Source: Cristatella mucedo (lineage: Eukaryota; Bryozoa; Phylactolaemata; Cristatellidae). From it: a stretch of 64,000 bases of DNA. A program made the translations under genes and the position numbers. Shown here piece after piece: positions 47,735 to 59,840 of the stretch (its first letter is position 1; the number at the start of each line of letters is the position of its first letter). Below the pieces are notes generated by a model. That model worked only from the letters and a program-made list of their open reading frames with translations, was not told the DNA's origin and ran no database searches. Where the stretch lies: contig WPIO01000001.1 of assembly GCA_009760855.2 (NCBI GenBank), positions 16,873,501-16,937,500 on the forward strand, given 5' to 3'.

Positions 47735-48612
47735 AACTACTACTACTAATAATAGTAGTAATGATACATTTGATATAGCACCCTCAGAGAACTCAATCTC
47801 TTTCTAGGCATTTTACATTTGCGGCGAAGGAAGCACGATCGAATGGCTAGTGGTGGCATGCTCAATTAACAACAAGAATAACATGGTTAGGGGTGACATG
47901 CACAGGGTCAGCACGCAAGTGTGGTTAGCGGCAGCATGCACAGTGTCAGCATGCATAAGCACATACAGGACGAATCACAGGGACCCAATCAATTTTGTAA
48001 TAAATAGACGCATTCTTAGTTTCTTTTTCAATGTGTCCAATCAGGAGATATCATGACGCAAGTCGACAGAGAGTTCCAGGCTTTGGGAGCATACAAACTA
48101 AATGCAACGTCTCCAAAGGATTTGAGGTTTGTACGAGGTATAGGTAAACAGTTAGGTTCCGAAAAGCAGGTGGTGAGATTCTTGGCCTGGTGGGGGAGTA
48201 GATCTGATAGGTAGGCTGTAGCTAAAGAATGAAGGGACCTAAAAGTGAGTGACAAAACCTTGAAGTCTATACTCTGCTTGCTTTGGAGCCAGTACAGGTC
48301 GGCGAGAAGTGGTGTGAGGTAGCAACTGCGCTGCTCACAAAAGGCAAGCATAGCTGCTGAGTTTTGGACCACCGTAAGTGCCAAATGGCACAGGCCGGTA
48401 GACCAGCAAGCAGTGAATTACAGAAGTCAAGACGCCACAAATGCATAGACCAATTTAGAAGTGGCATCCCTGTCTAAACAAGCCCGAATTTTAGCAATGC
48501 TATGTAGCTGAAAGTAGGCAGACTTGACAGTGGAGCTGATGTGGTCGTCTAATGAAAGGTCACTTTGGAATGTGACACCTAGATTTTGTGCTGATTCAAC
48601 AGGAGATATGTG
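47735..48612 (-). repeat. LINE family 1, 5'-truncated copy
   Basis: Minus frame 48384-48028 includes FCEQRSCYLTPLLADLYWLQ and APKAWNSLSTCV. The 3' hairpin lies near 47775-47815 and the ATT/ACT tail at 47735-47760. Several stops. Confidence 0.88.
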
Positions 48613-48639
48613 GTCCTGAAAAAACGTGCTCCTTATTAT

Positions 48640-48790
48640 TTGGCTAACACACAGGGGCATATATGTGGCAGAAGAGCCTTATCGGCGATTGTTCCAGATT
48701 ATAGCAGGCAATAAACAGCTGCCTGCTGCAGGACCTGAACCGACAACCGGGGTCGTATATTGTGGATCCTCTTACTCCTGGGCTGTCTGT
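48640..48790 (-). repeat. SINE family B
   Basis: 'ggcagaagagccttatcggc' tail complement and 'gacctgaaccgacaaccggg' B-box complement. It abuts the LINE. Confidence 0.65.
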
Positions 48791-50079
48791 TACATAACTG
48801 TCTGTTACGCACTGTGGTACTGTACCATCGCACATGTCCCTGCTGAGGCAGATAAACCTGGTCAGAATTTCGGAGCAAGTTAGAACCACCAGGTAGGGGC
48901 TGTAGGGAGTGCAAACAGCTAAGGCCACATCAAGTCAAGAATGGCCCTGCTAATTAGGATCGACAGGTTATGTTATTCCAGAATCGTGACACCAGGTTGC
49001 TTCAAGATTCATAGGGATTGCTCAGAAGGACATACAAAATGCACGTTAAGCTGTATGCATGTACACGTCCCAGCTTTAATTGGAGCACGGCCTCCAACAG
49101 GGTTGCAGACACTGGTCCCGGGTGGGTTTACAACTTCCAAACATGGATACATATACCAAGATGTATACGACGACCAAGTTGGCCGTGCTTCTACGTTCAC
49201 GTTCACGGCCGACTTCCCAGCAGTGAGCCGAAAGATGTGCCCTTCATGTGCTTATATCGTGCTACGGGACCTGCATCAAGCCAATGTAATAACAACCTAC
49301 CAATGAAAAAACATGCTATATTTCGTCAGCGCCAAGAATGACTGCAAGTGATGCAGCGTGGTTTGATTCGAGCCACCCTCTCTCACTCACAAGACAGGGA
49401 ACCGCCGAAGCTAGTGCACGGCTCAAGTTACCCATGGATACATGGGCCATATTGTCATTGCATGGGGATGGGGGCAGATCTCGTCTAGAAAGAGGCTAGT
49501 CTATGATGGATTGCGGAACAGCACTCCTCAGGCAACCTCGTGAGAGCAATGCTGTTCCAAGGTACTGACTGGGCCAGCTTAAAGTGGGACCATGCAAATG
49601 TAGCTTTGTAGCTCATGGGCCAGTTACAGGTAGCAAGCAGTAGCAAAGCTTCCGGGAGCTCGGCGCTAGCGGGCCTCCCAAGCTACTCAACTGTTGGCAC
49701 GGGACTCGGTTGGCAAGAAGTTAAGTTGTGTCTGACAAACTGCACGGATTAAGACACACCAGTGGCATCAGCAGCTGCTCATCCTGATGCATGACATGAT
49801 TGGTCGACAAAGGTTCAGGAAAATGAGCTCAAGCTGATTTGGCAGCAGCGACGTGGGTTGCAAGTTTCAGCAAGGGCGAGGGTGGATACTGGCAACGTGA
49901 ATTGATGGTCACCATGGTGAAGCTGCATGCACATGCCAAAGGAAGCAGACATGCTAGGTTGTGTCACTCCACTGAAGCAGTGCTATACGCACTGGGCGGC
50001 ACAAGTTAGCACTGCAGGCTGCTTAGTTCTATGTTTAGTTCTCTGCGCTGGCGCAAAACAGGTCATACTATGAAATCTA

Positions 50080-50185
50080 ATGTAATGTATCTCCGTCTGT
50101 AACTCCATAAAGACTATGTGGGTGTTATGCAGGAGAGTTTTGTATAGTGCACTCACAGCCTAAGCGGCTTTCGGTAGCCTAATGC
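50080..50185 (-). repeat. LINE family 2 3' end
   Basis: 'taatgtatctccgtctgtaa', 'gactatgtgggtgttatgca' and 'cacagcctaagcggctttcg', nearly identical to 7950-8080 and 18780-18905. Confidence 0.75.
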
Positions 50186-50489
50186 CATGTCGACTGACGA
50201 ATTGTAAAGCAGCTCAGCACTCTATAATCAACCAATACTCGTGACATCTAATCAGGGAAGATTTTTAAGCAAAAATCAACTCATGATGAAATGGCCGAGA
50301 ATACATCACGAGATCAGCTGTTTTGCATGCTATTTTGCTGCATGAACAGGGTTAAAATGCACAAGCATATGTTGTAGAAAAGTTTATGCACATGTCCGAA
50401 GGTGAAAGCACAAGAACACACAAACGCACGCACACCCAAGCACACACATATACGAGTTAGATTCCTTATGAGGGGAACAAAAAGAGTTC

Positions 50490-50568
50490 GGATAATAATA
50501 ATAATAATACATTTGTATAGTGCCCTCAGATAACTTAATCTGTTTATAGGCACTTTACATAGACTATT
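50490..50568 (-). repeat. LINE/SINE 3' tail
   Basis: ATA tail, 'catttgtatagtgccctcag', 'ataacttaatctgtttatag', 'gcactttaca'. Confidence 0.7.
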
Positions 50569-50761
50569 GCGGCAGTAGCCCCATTCCGAAACTTCGAGTA
50601 ATCAAATCTACAAACACGGTATATAGCAAATGAACTAGCTTTGACATAGCCACCTTTGGCTCTTGCCTTTCTTTGTACCACTTACAGATTCATGAGGAAA
50701 GTGATGTCAATGAGAAGGGGCGGTCGAAGCCAAGGTCGCACAATTCTATCACCAAGTGATG

Positions 50762-52240
50762 AAAATAATAATAATACATTTGATAAAACACCCACACATA
50801 ACTCAATCTCTTTCTAGGTGCTTTGCGTTTTCTGCAAAGGAAGCACGATCGAATGGCTAATAGCATGCTCAACAAACAACACGAATAACATGGTCAGGGA
50901 GTGACATGCACAGGGTCAGCATGCAAGTAAGGTTAGTGGCAGCATGCACAGTGTCAGCGTGCATAAGCATATAAAGGACAAATCATTGGTACCCACTAAA
51001 TGCTGTCCTAAATACGTGCGTTTTAATTTTTTAAATGTAGTCAAGTCAAGAGATCTCGTGACACAAGTCGGAAGTGAGTTCTAGGCTCTGGGAGCATACA
51101 AACTCAAGGCACGGTCTCTAAAGGATTTGAGGTTTGTACGAGGTATTAGTAAACAATTAAATTCCTAAAGGCCAGTGGTACGATGCTTAGCCTGGTGGGG
51201 AAGTAGATCTGATAAGTAGGCTGGAGCCAAAGGTTGAAGAAACCTAAGAGTGTGTGCCAAAACCTTGAAATCGATCTGTTGCTTCACTGGGAGCCAGTGC
51301 AGGTCTGCGAGAAGTAATGCGATGAGGCAACTACAACGCTCACGACAGAAAGCCTAGCTGCAGAGTATTGCATAAGTTGTAAGTGCCTGATTGCACAGGC
51401 CGGTAGACCAGCAAGCAGTGAGTTCCAGAAGTCAAGACGAATGTCACAAGTGCATGGACCAAGTTAGGTGTGGTATCTCTGTCTACAAAAGCCTGAATTT
51501 TAGGAATATTACGTAGCTGAAAGTTGGTAGACTTGACAGTGGAGCTGATGTGGTCGTCTAATGAAAGGTCATGTTGGAACATGATACCTAGATTTCTTGG
51601 AGATTCAACAGGAGATATACTGGCAGAACCAAATATGAGCGTTAGCCTTTCCAATTTCTGAATCACACTTGGTTTGACCATAACCAGTAAGTTGGTTTTA
51701 TCACCATTCGATCTAAGAAAGTTTGCTGCCACCCATGTGCGGATGTCATCAATGCATGCAGCAAGGGAGTTATGAGAATTCGACGTGCTGTAGGGCTGGG
51801 AGAGATCAAAGCAAAGGCAAAACCGAGTGTCATCCGCACAGAAGTGAAAGCCTAGATTGTGCTTGGCAATCACATCGGGAAGAGGAAGAGTATAAACCGT
51901 GAAAAGAACACGACCAAGCACGGAACCCTGAGGTACCCCACATTTCCTCGATTGATCTTTGTCCATTCACATCGATACTCTGGAGTCTCCCACTGAGATA
52001 GGACCTGAACCATTGCAGTGCAGTGCCAGTGATGCCCAGGCGAGATTCGAGACGCTCAAGAAGGACTTTGTAATCGATAGTATCAAAATATAGTACCAAG
52101 TCAGTCGCTAGAACAAAATAATCGACTCGTTCGGTAGCTTTTCCAGCCACAAAACTACCTAGTTCAGAAGAACCAGCGCATACAATGTAGGAGAAAACAG
52201 AAAAGGATGGATGGGAGAGAGCCAGATGTCCTTTCAATTG
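50762..52240 (-). repeat. LINE family 1, longest copy (RT core to 3' end)
   Basis: Minus frames carry the reverse-transcriptase blocks in order: a motif-A region YFDTIDYKVLLERL and FRSYLSGR (52237-51830), then VPQGSVLG, FCADDT (the usual YADD has Cys), RTWVAANFLRSNGDKTNLLV, and the C-terminal module (51966-51340). One frameshift lies between the two parts and further stops follow. The 3' UTR, hairpin and ATT tail end near 50762. The endonuclease and 5' part are missing, so this copy cannot be active. Confidence 0.92.
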
Positions 52241-52883
52241 CTAGCCTATTCTTCACTAAGCTAGAGTGCAGTCAGCTCGGTGGAGACTCAAAAACGTTGG
52301 GCGCCCACATGCAATCGCTGTTTTCCTGGCGTCACATCCTGCTGTTTTCAGGGCGGGCCTTATAGACAATTCAATCAGTGCACCAAGAGCGTTGAATTCA
52401 TACGTACAGCACAGCGCGGCTACCCAAGCCAACAGGCGAAGCATGCCAAATACGAGTTTTCCAGCAAAACGTTAGAAACTTCGCAGCAGCAGCAGCGAGC
52501 CCATGCCACGCAGCAGTGACGCTCTGACTCAACTCGCCTACATGTTAAGTTGCCCAAGGACTGGGGCACAGCTCTGCACCCAGCTGGACCATGCAGGATG
52601 GAACGCAACCCGGAGGTCACCGCTCGGTGATTTCGTGGGATTACTGAGGTGAAGCCCTTACTGATTGGCTGCCCAAGTAGGCACGCACGCCGACGACCTT
52701 TTGCCCCGAGGACCTTTTTCACGCTGAACTAGAAGCCCGGTCTCCGGGAGCGCAAGCCATGCACGCCGCTAGCGGAAGCACCGGATCCACAGCAACTAGC
52801 TACCGTAACATCCGGGTGGCTACGTCTCAAACCATTCAAAAGAATGACAATTTGATTGGCCAGAGCGATAGCTTCGTACTCAC

Positions 52884-53000
52884 CTTTCCGGCGTCAACAA
52901 GTCAGTCGAGGCTCTGTTTCCGGTTCCGGTGTGTGCTATCCCTCACTGGTCATCGGTGTTGCCGGCTTATCATAGTTTTATTTTATTGGCGGCGTTGTAG
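52884..53000 (-). promoter_or_regulatory. Candidate CEP57 5' non-coding exon / promoter
   Basis: The minus strand reads GACGCCGGAAAG|GTGAGTACG, a near-perfect donor (exon end 52884). An in-frame TGA lies just before it and no ATG follows in that frame, so joining to 47259 would give a 5' UTR before the first ATG. The region contains CCGGAA (ETS-like) motifs typical of housekeeping promoters. The exon's upstream limit is not defined, and the link is inference only. Confidence 0.3.
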
Positions 53001-53914
53001 CCACATTGTTCCTGATCGTGGTTTATGAACTAATGAACGAAGTACGGAACTTTTAAAAAAAAAATGAAATTTTGCTGAGTTACAGCTACTGGGCTGGATG
53101 AGGCCCGGGTGTGCCTGCGGTACTTCGCGCGATCGCGAAAAACATACCTACACCACACAACACCACAAAGATTTTCATTGTTGGTAATATACGGGGTGAA
53201 AAAACGTGAGTGAGCAGAGATGAGTGAGTGAGTGAGCAGAGCACAAGGAAGTAAATGTGCTGAGAGAGCTACTGGTGCTGCGAGGCACGCATGTTTGGCA
53301 TTTGACGCTTAGCGAGACACCAGGCCTCTTAGCTAGTTCCGCCGCTCAAGTTGGACAAGTATGTTACTAGTTAGGGTAAAGGAGTGCACTCACCAGACAA
53401 TTCTCGAAGAAATTTTCCAGCAGAATTCTCTAGATATGAATTGTCTTGGTGACGCTGTTGTCGCGTGGCCATTGCAGAAAGCTCGTGCAGATAGACACAG
53501 TGCAAACATACTGTGAATGGGAGTCCAATATCTGGGTATATCATACCGCAGTCATGGTCAGGAGTCTGTTTTCGGTGACAGGTTCAACGTGAGAAATACC
53601 CTTGTACGCGTGCTGACTGCCGCCCACAAAGCGGAGCCACATGGGTACCGTCCAAGAATGGTTTGAAAAATAACTGGAGTAATAATGCAGGGAATCTGCG
53701 TCTGCGGGAAGTCACATTGGAGAAAGCGGTTGTACCTGCGAGAATTTTTTTAAAGTGCGATGCAAGCTTAGCCGGTATTCAGTGGACTTCTGCAGCCTAA
53801 CCGGGACAGCTCATGCAATAAAAAAAAATGCAAAAAGGAAGTGTAGACCAAGGAGGAGACCGTACGATGAAGCAAATAGCAAATAAGAAAATGAATGATA
53901 AAAATGACATATTT
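53001..53914. other. Intergenic, nothing recognised
   Basis: AT-rich with a short GAGTGAGT run (53206-53238) and no exon or repeat recognised. Confidence 0.4.
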
Positions 53915-53965
53915 AAATTGCTGTAATAGATCTAAATATCTTTCTAGGCACTTTGCAAATTCGGT
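53915..53965 (-). repeat. LINE tail remnant
   Basis: 'atctaaatatctttctaggc' followed by 'actttgcaaattc', a degraded LINE 1 3' end. Confidence 0.5.
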
Positions 53966-54154
53966 AAAAGAGGCATGTTGATTGGTCTCACGTGATCACA
54001 AGTGTAACCGCGTGGAGAAGTTCGTCCCCCGGTTCTCTACCGGTGGACTGTGTGATGCAGTGCTGCAATGCGGTTAAAACACAGGCGGCCACAACTGGGT
54101 GCCGAAAGCAGCAGTTTATTGTGGGCCTGTTAGTAGTGGTTACGCGCCGGCGCA

Positions 54155-54320
54155 AGCGCTTTACGCGGTGCGTACCGGACCGACGGAGTTACGGAGTTAA
54201 CTGCTTGAACTCTCGAAGCCTGAGTATAACCAACTACCCTGTGCGTTTACGCGGCGCGTACCGGACCGACGGAGTTAACTACACGAACTCCCGAAGCCCG
54301 CGTATAATACACTATCCTAT
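54155..54320. repeat. Tandem duplication, about 80-86 bp
   Basis: 'gcgtaccggaccgacggagt' occurs at about 54170 and 54256, each followed by similar 'gaactc.cgaagcc..cgtat' and 'cactatcct' blocks. The first unit has an extra short repeat of GGAGTTA. Confidence 0.85.
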
Positions 54321-54439
54321 GCGCGCGTCGCTAGCGATTGTGAAGGCGGGTTGCTACAGCACCCCAAGATACAAACAGCTAACTGAGTAGCCCGCAGAAC
54401 ACAACTGCGCAGTCCAAGTTGCACTTAGCTGTTCGTGGC

Positions 54440-54555
54440 CGTAGGTTCGTCTCTCGTGCTCTCGAAGCGTAGTCTCGCATCGACTACCAAGCTGCAGCCC
54501 CGAGCTCTCGGGGCGTAGTCTCTGCTCGACTACCCAAGCTGCAGCCCTAAGCTCT
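54440..54555. repeat. Tandem duplication, about 58 bp
   Basis: 'gtagtctc' then 'tcgacta.ccaagctgcagc' occurs twice, around 54468-54500 and 54517-54548. Confidence 0.8.
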
Positions 54556-54609
54556 GTCACTATATTCATCATTATATTCTCTCTCCTCTCAACTCCTGAC
54601 CTCGCGCGG

Positions 54610-54865
54610 GCAGCTGCTATTTCTACTTCAGCGTATTAGTCGGTGTACATCCTGACCGCAACGTCTGCACCACGCTTCATTCTAACTTTAGCGGGTAGAC
54701 CAGGAGCCGGGCTTGTACTAGCTGTCCAAGTCGAACCCGCTAAGACAACCGCATTAGTCGCTCCATCTCCTAACCGCATCGCCTGCATAAAGCTCCATTG
54801 TAACCTGAGCTAGGTGAGTCGGGAGCTGGGTCTGTACTAGGCGCCCTAGTCGACCCCCCCTTTAA
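54610..54865. repeat. Diverged tandem duplication, about 125 bp
   Basis: Paired blocks: 'tattagtcggtgtacatcct' / 'attagtcgctccatctccta', 'ggagccgggcttgtactagc' / 'ggagctgggtctgtactagg', and 'ccaagtcgaaccc' / 'ccctagtcgaccc'. Confidence 0.75.
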
Positions 54866-54889
54866 GGCAAGGGCTCCCATCGCGGCTAA

Positions 54890-55050
54890 GCTGAGAGCTG
54901 CACCAGTGCACAAGCACAGTGTCAGCGGGCATAAGCGCACAAAGGACAGTTCACACGGACAGAAGGAATGCTGTGATGAGAAGGTACGTTTTAAGCTTAT
55001 TCTAAAATGGTCTCAAGTCGAGTGATAGTATGACGTCAGTCAGCCTGTAG
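54890..55050 (-). repeat. LINE family 1 3' UTR fragment
   Basis: 'gcacagtgtcagcgggcata', 'gcgcacaaaggacagttcac' and 'tgctgtgatgagaaggtacg' match the UTR of other copies. Confidence 0.65.
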
Positions 55051-56060
55051 TGAGTCTTTTGGGCGTTGACTTTGAGGGAAATTCTGTATTTTATTTTGGC
55101 ATAGTTCTTTATAAGAGCCTGAACCAACTGCTCAAAGTTTTCAGCCTCGTGATTTCCAAGAAATAAGTGAACCGCTGCATCAAAACTGTTGTAAGCAGAT
55201 TTATTCATCCTATTCAGCCTCTTGAAGAATTCATCAAACTCAGTGATCTTCTTTGTCTGTAGTCCAACGTAAATAGCAGCATTGACATTTGCCTACGACA
55301 GCTGTTGAAGGTATGTTGGATGCATCTGAAAGCTGTTGACTCACTGTTTATAGCAGTGACACATTGTTTGATGTGGCCCAACTTAATATGCAGCTGTGGT
55401 ATCAATACCTTCCGAAGGTCTACCAACGGCTCCAATTTGACGTTGTTTTTCTCTACGGAGAACTCGGTTCACTATGGCTAGTCTCTTTTGCGATAGTGCT
55501 CCTTAGTGTCTCAATTATCCCACAGCCAAAGAAAACAAGGACACTTAATGAAACACCACAGGAGGCACATCAGGAACAGCATCATTCTGAAGCCTCAAAT
55601 GGCTTCGCAGCCCAAGTCACCATACTACAAGGCTCTCAGCAAAATCATTACACTGGCGCAGTCCTCTATGAGTTGCATAAAATGAGCCATACGGAGAGAC
55701 GGGCACTTGTTCTCGTTAGGAAGCAGCATGGCTTTGAGGCCTCTGGATGAAATACCTAAGAATAGTAGACACCATTCATGTGGATTACATGCGATTCCCG
55801 TTGCCTCGAATAGACCGGCCACATCGTGGAAGAAACACAGTCCATCTTGCCGAGTGAAGAAGTTGAAAAAAGTTGGTGACGCTATCTCCGGTATGTTACT
55901 TTCACACTTTGCCCAAGAAGTTCCACTTCTTCAGCCTAGATTTCAGAAGCTCAGCGTTGGACTTGGTTAGACCAAGGTCTCCGATCAGATAGTTTTTGTC
56001 TTTTCGATTCGGTAAATACAATTCGGTCCACGCTTTCTCTTCTCGGCCACTCATGTAGAA
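55002..56060 (-). pseudogene. Decayed copy of an uncharacterised, widespread metazoan repeat-associated protein family
   Basis: Minus-strand fragments follow the order of a long protein found under 'uncharacterized protein' in many invertebrate genomes: LYLPNRKDKNYLIGDLGLTK, SNAELLKSRLKKWNFLGKV, GLFEATGIACNPHEWCLLF, SSRGLKAMLLPNENKCPSL, then (frameshifted) FIKCPCFLWLWD, EPLVDLRKVLIPQLHIKLGH, and FLGNHEAENFEQLVQALIKN. Stops and frame changes occur near 55885, 55625, 55430 and 55210, so it is dead. The family looks mobile-element-like (multi-copy, patchy), but its mechanism is not established to my knowledge. The assignment rests on remembered motif patterns and has not been searched. Confidence 0.7.
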
Positions 56061-56261
56061 TTGGAATATGGATCAAGAACATCTTTCTCTCTGTCTGCTT
56101 TGCTGCTATCTCCTAAAAATATTTCTCTCTCGACTGGGCGCAGGGAGCTCTGGGCAGCGCGTTGCTGGGTTATAGATGAAGGAAGGTGCGGATTCATTAA
56201 GGGAGGCAAGCTCTTGCCAGTTCCACGTTTGGAAGGGTCTACAAAGCCTCGCTGACTTAGC

Positions 56262-56415
56262 CCAGATATTTAAGGTGTTCGCCTCGACCAAGGTCATATT
56301 AATGTATTTGATGACCTAGATCGTGAGTCGAGCCCCGTGGCGATGTGAAGCGCCTGAATAGAGATTAAGTTCTCTTAGGGTGTTATGCAGATGAATACTA
56401 TATTTTTACCATATA
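56262..56415 (+). repeat. SINE family A with internal insertion
   Basis: A head ('gttcgcctcgaccaaggtca') split by about 15 extra bases from the B box side 'cgtgagtcgagccccgtgg', then 'gcgcctgaatagagattaag' and 'ttctcttagggtgt'. Confidence 0.75.
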
Positions 56416-56489
56416 GAAGCAACATAAGCTTTGAGTGGTCAATCGGTTGCAGCCAAACTCTCGCGATTGAAAACTTAGCCCAGGAGTAT

Positions 56490-56615
56490 GGAGCTCGCTC
56501 TTCAGGATTCAGGTTGTAGGTTCGAGCACTGGGCGATCTCCTATTATTACCCATTGCAAGTGGTGGCGAGAGCCGTAAAGGCTCTTCTACCGTTATACAA
56601 ACTCAGCTAATGTTT
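56490..56615 (+). repeat. SINE family B
   Basis: B box side 'gtaggttcgagcactgggcg', body 'gcaagtggtggcgagagccg', tail 'aaaggctcttctaccgttat'. It lies 75 bases after a SINE A. Confidence 0.75.
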
Positions 56616-57309
56616 ATGGCTCTCTTTTCCCCGTAATTTTTCTATAAACACATCAGTTTTACATTAATTAAAAAATTAACTTTTTTGCATAAACTAATAC
56701 TGTGCAAGGTTTAGTTGATATCGTTGCTTCTAGCAAGAAGCAATGATTCACGTTACTTTGAAGAGCTCTATTTAAGCGTTCTTGATTGAAATGAGGTGCC
56801 TAGGACTTATCTGGATCCCAGACAGGCATGCCAAAGTACGCTTTTTTGCACCTCGCATACCTTACCAGACATTTTCTCAGAATACGGTTTTTGTTTTATA
56901 AATTGCTATAAATTGTTAACCCACATAGCAAAATGCATCGTTTAATGGCCAGAAAAATCTCAAAGGTATGTCTATGAAAACTGGCTATTTGCTTTTTTTA
57001 TTGATCTGCAATAATAGTAAATAAAGTTTTATGTTTAGGCAACTGTATGCTACAGTTCTATAGCTACTACCGCACAGTATTACGTCCGCCCCACCCTCAC
57101 TAATTGGGATAGCTGCACACAGAAAGCTATAAGGGCGAACCCGATGTTGGCCCTTTGCCTAACAGCGAAACCGGATAAGTTCAAGAATTCACTGTCCTTA
57201 CGAAAGAAGCTAAGTTTTGTAGAAAAATAGCCATTTTACACCCACTTTGGGATGAAGAGATTAGGAAAACACACTTTTTACCCTAGAGCCAAAGATTTAA
57301 ATCTTACCC
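56616..57309. other. Intergenic, nothing recognised
   Basis: AT-rich; no exon or repeat recognised. Confidence 0.4.
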
Positions 57310-58620
57310 ACTGTAACAGGTCGTTTGCATAGCACCGTGAGAGAACTTAATCTCTATGCAGGCTGTTTGCAGCTTGCAGCAAGAGAATCAATAACCAAGG
57401 GACACATGTGAATAAACACGATATCATGCTTAGACGAGCAGTAAAGCAAGCATCATCCTTAGGCTAAGCATGCTAAAACAGAGCAAGAAACACTCAGAGC
57501 CGCCAACTGTTAGTAGTTAGGTCATCTAGTGAGTAAAGTCGACTGAATCATGTACAGGTAAGAAGGTAAAGCACCGAGGAGCAAAAAAGAAACCGAGGTA
57601 AAAGGAAAGCTGATGAGAATGGATGCACTTTTAGCTGAGACCAGAAAGATGGCAGATCATTGCAAGTTGTGACCGTAGCTGGTAGCTAATTCAAGACTTT
57701 GCATGCATACTAGCTGAAGGTTCGATCGTCAAGAAATTTCACTTTAGCTTGAGGTACGGCAAGATGACTAGAAGCTGAGGAGCGGGTGGTACGAGACCAC
57801 GTGACTGGAGGAGTAAGGAGATTGGGTCGGTAGGCTGGTGCTAGCGAGTGAAGTGACCTGCAAGTTAGACAAAAGATATTGCTATTGATTCGCTTCTTGA
57901 TAGGGAGCCAGTGTAGCTCAGACAGAAGCGCTGTGATGTGGCAGCTACGGCATTAGCGACAGTCCATACGAGCTGCTTAGTTGTACACCAGTTGTGGAAT
58001 ATTAAGGGACCGGGCCGGGAATCTTGAATAAAGAGAGTTGTCATCTAGATGCGATGTCACTAACTTGCGAACTATTTTCGCTATTAGGCCCTTATCTCAG
58101 CAGGCTCTGATTTCGCTGAACCTCCTTGGCTAATAGTAGGCCGACTTGACAGTGAAGGCAATGTGCTCATCCAACGTCAAGTCATTTGGGAGCAGCACGC
58201 CCCGAGTGTGGGCAGAAATGATGGAAGCGATGATTGATGAACTAATCTTGAGGGCGAGGTTGACCAAGTTTCGGATGACACTAGGCTTGCACATTATAAT
58301 AGGTTGGTCTTGTCATCTCTTTAAAAAATTGATGGCCCTTCAAGTGCTAATGTTGGTAATGCAAGCTGCCAGGCTGTCAAAATTCTCTGAAATCTCTCAC
58401 TAAGGCAGAAAAGGAAGCATCCAGGTGCAGTGCCAGTGGCGCCCAGGCGAGAGGATAAACGCTCAATAAGGACTTTGCGATCGAGAGTATTAAATGCTAC
58501 CATGCGATCCAGCAGAACTGGCAGAGAGATTTTACCTAAGGTAACATTCATGAAAAGTTTGGTACATACTAACAACAGCAGCATCGACTCTGCGGAATGA
58601 TACACTCTAAAACCTGAGTG
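57310..58620 (-). repeat. LINE family 1b, decayed
   Basis: Tail-side hairpin ('agagaacttaatctctatgc'), UTR, then C-terminal and RT remnants. The minus frame 58605-58321 has FNTLDRKVLIERLSSRLGAT, the counterpart of the motif-A region of the 50762-52240 copy. Heavily mutated. Confidence 0.75.
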
Positions 58621-59168
58621 AGACTTACTTGCTAGGTTTGAAGTTTTGATTTACGAGTTTAGCTGGTCGCCACCACTCGTTCAAGTGGCTTCAATTTCCA
58701 CCGAATTAGGGAGACGGAAAGGACGTTGCTTAAGTTCTCCTGTTTAGCGTTACCTTTCTAACGAGTTGCCCAAAAACAGCCTTTTTGAAAGGTGCAGGAC
58801 AAGACTTGAGGCAGAGGACACATTTTGTATGACGCATCACAGAAGGAGAACGCTGGGTATAGAGCCTAAAGGGCCAGGCCAACTTCGAGATTAGATCACT
58901 CGTGGCAGGCTTGAATGTAGACATTGAGGTGCTTCGCTTCGAAGAATAAATTTGAGGGAGAGAAGTCCAGTGGGCATATTACATAGGGGGATGGACTTTC
59001 TGATCCCATCTATCTAGCCGACAGAGATGCCACGGAAGTGATTTGCTAGATCGCCGCCGGAAGAATCAGTAGGTGAAGTCGACCTAGGAGGGGCTAAAAG
59101 CTGTTGCAAGTCGACACGCCATTTTTGCATTGTACATTTGTGATTCGACCACATGTTTTTTTTTACAG
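58621..59168. other. Intergenic, nothing recognised
   Basis: Short ORFs only; ends in a T9ACAG acceptor-like motif at 59160-59168. Confidence 0.35.
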
Positions 59169-59840
59169 CTCTGATACGGTCATGCGGCCTACGTCACTGC
59201 TTTCTGATGACGGAACGAACAGCTCGTCAATCTCGCGATTTCTGTATTTCATAGGCGACTCCTTTTCACATTTTTTATTTGGGGAAGCTCCTTATTCTGC
59301 TCATCAAAATGTTTACGCGGTTTCTTCGGCGATAGTTTCACGGATTTTGAAAATTGGTGAATGCGAGGCAGCCGTCTTCGTGCATATACGCATGTTAACC
59401 AAAATTGTGCGGCCACGATCATTCTACGGGTGCTGAGTCGTCGGGTCGTACTAGCGAACAGATTGGACTTCTTGCGCTGATGCACAGCAACTTAGTTGTT
59501 TACTACTTTTCGAAAGTCTGCCTTTGGGTTCATCCTCTTACGAGTTCTGCTGGACATTTTTCTTACCATATCCTACACACTGTTTACTTGAACTGTAGGC
59601 AAACAGGAGCAAGATTGCCGAGATGACGTCAGTAATTAACCAGATAAGTGCAACTTGCAATCGCTAGTGCAACGTTGCAGGAATGTTATCTATTCCTTGC
59701 ATGGTGTGTACTAATACATGTATGTCTGCTGCTCCTTTTGCTGTGTGTACGAATCTCATTCTAGTTGGAAATCGGTTCAGGTATATATTAATATAGAGCT
59801 GATGCTAAATGCTCTCTCTCTCTCACACTCCTGTCTGCAG

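Larger units (their letters stand above)
47260..52877 (-). other. Probable CEP57 5' intron / upstream region
   Basis: If the donor at 52883-52878 is used, this is a 5.6-kb intron. It holds SINE B and LINE copies listed below. 48791-50080 and 52241-52700 have no recognised feature. Confidence 0.35.
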
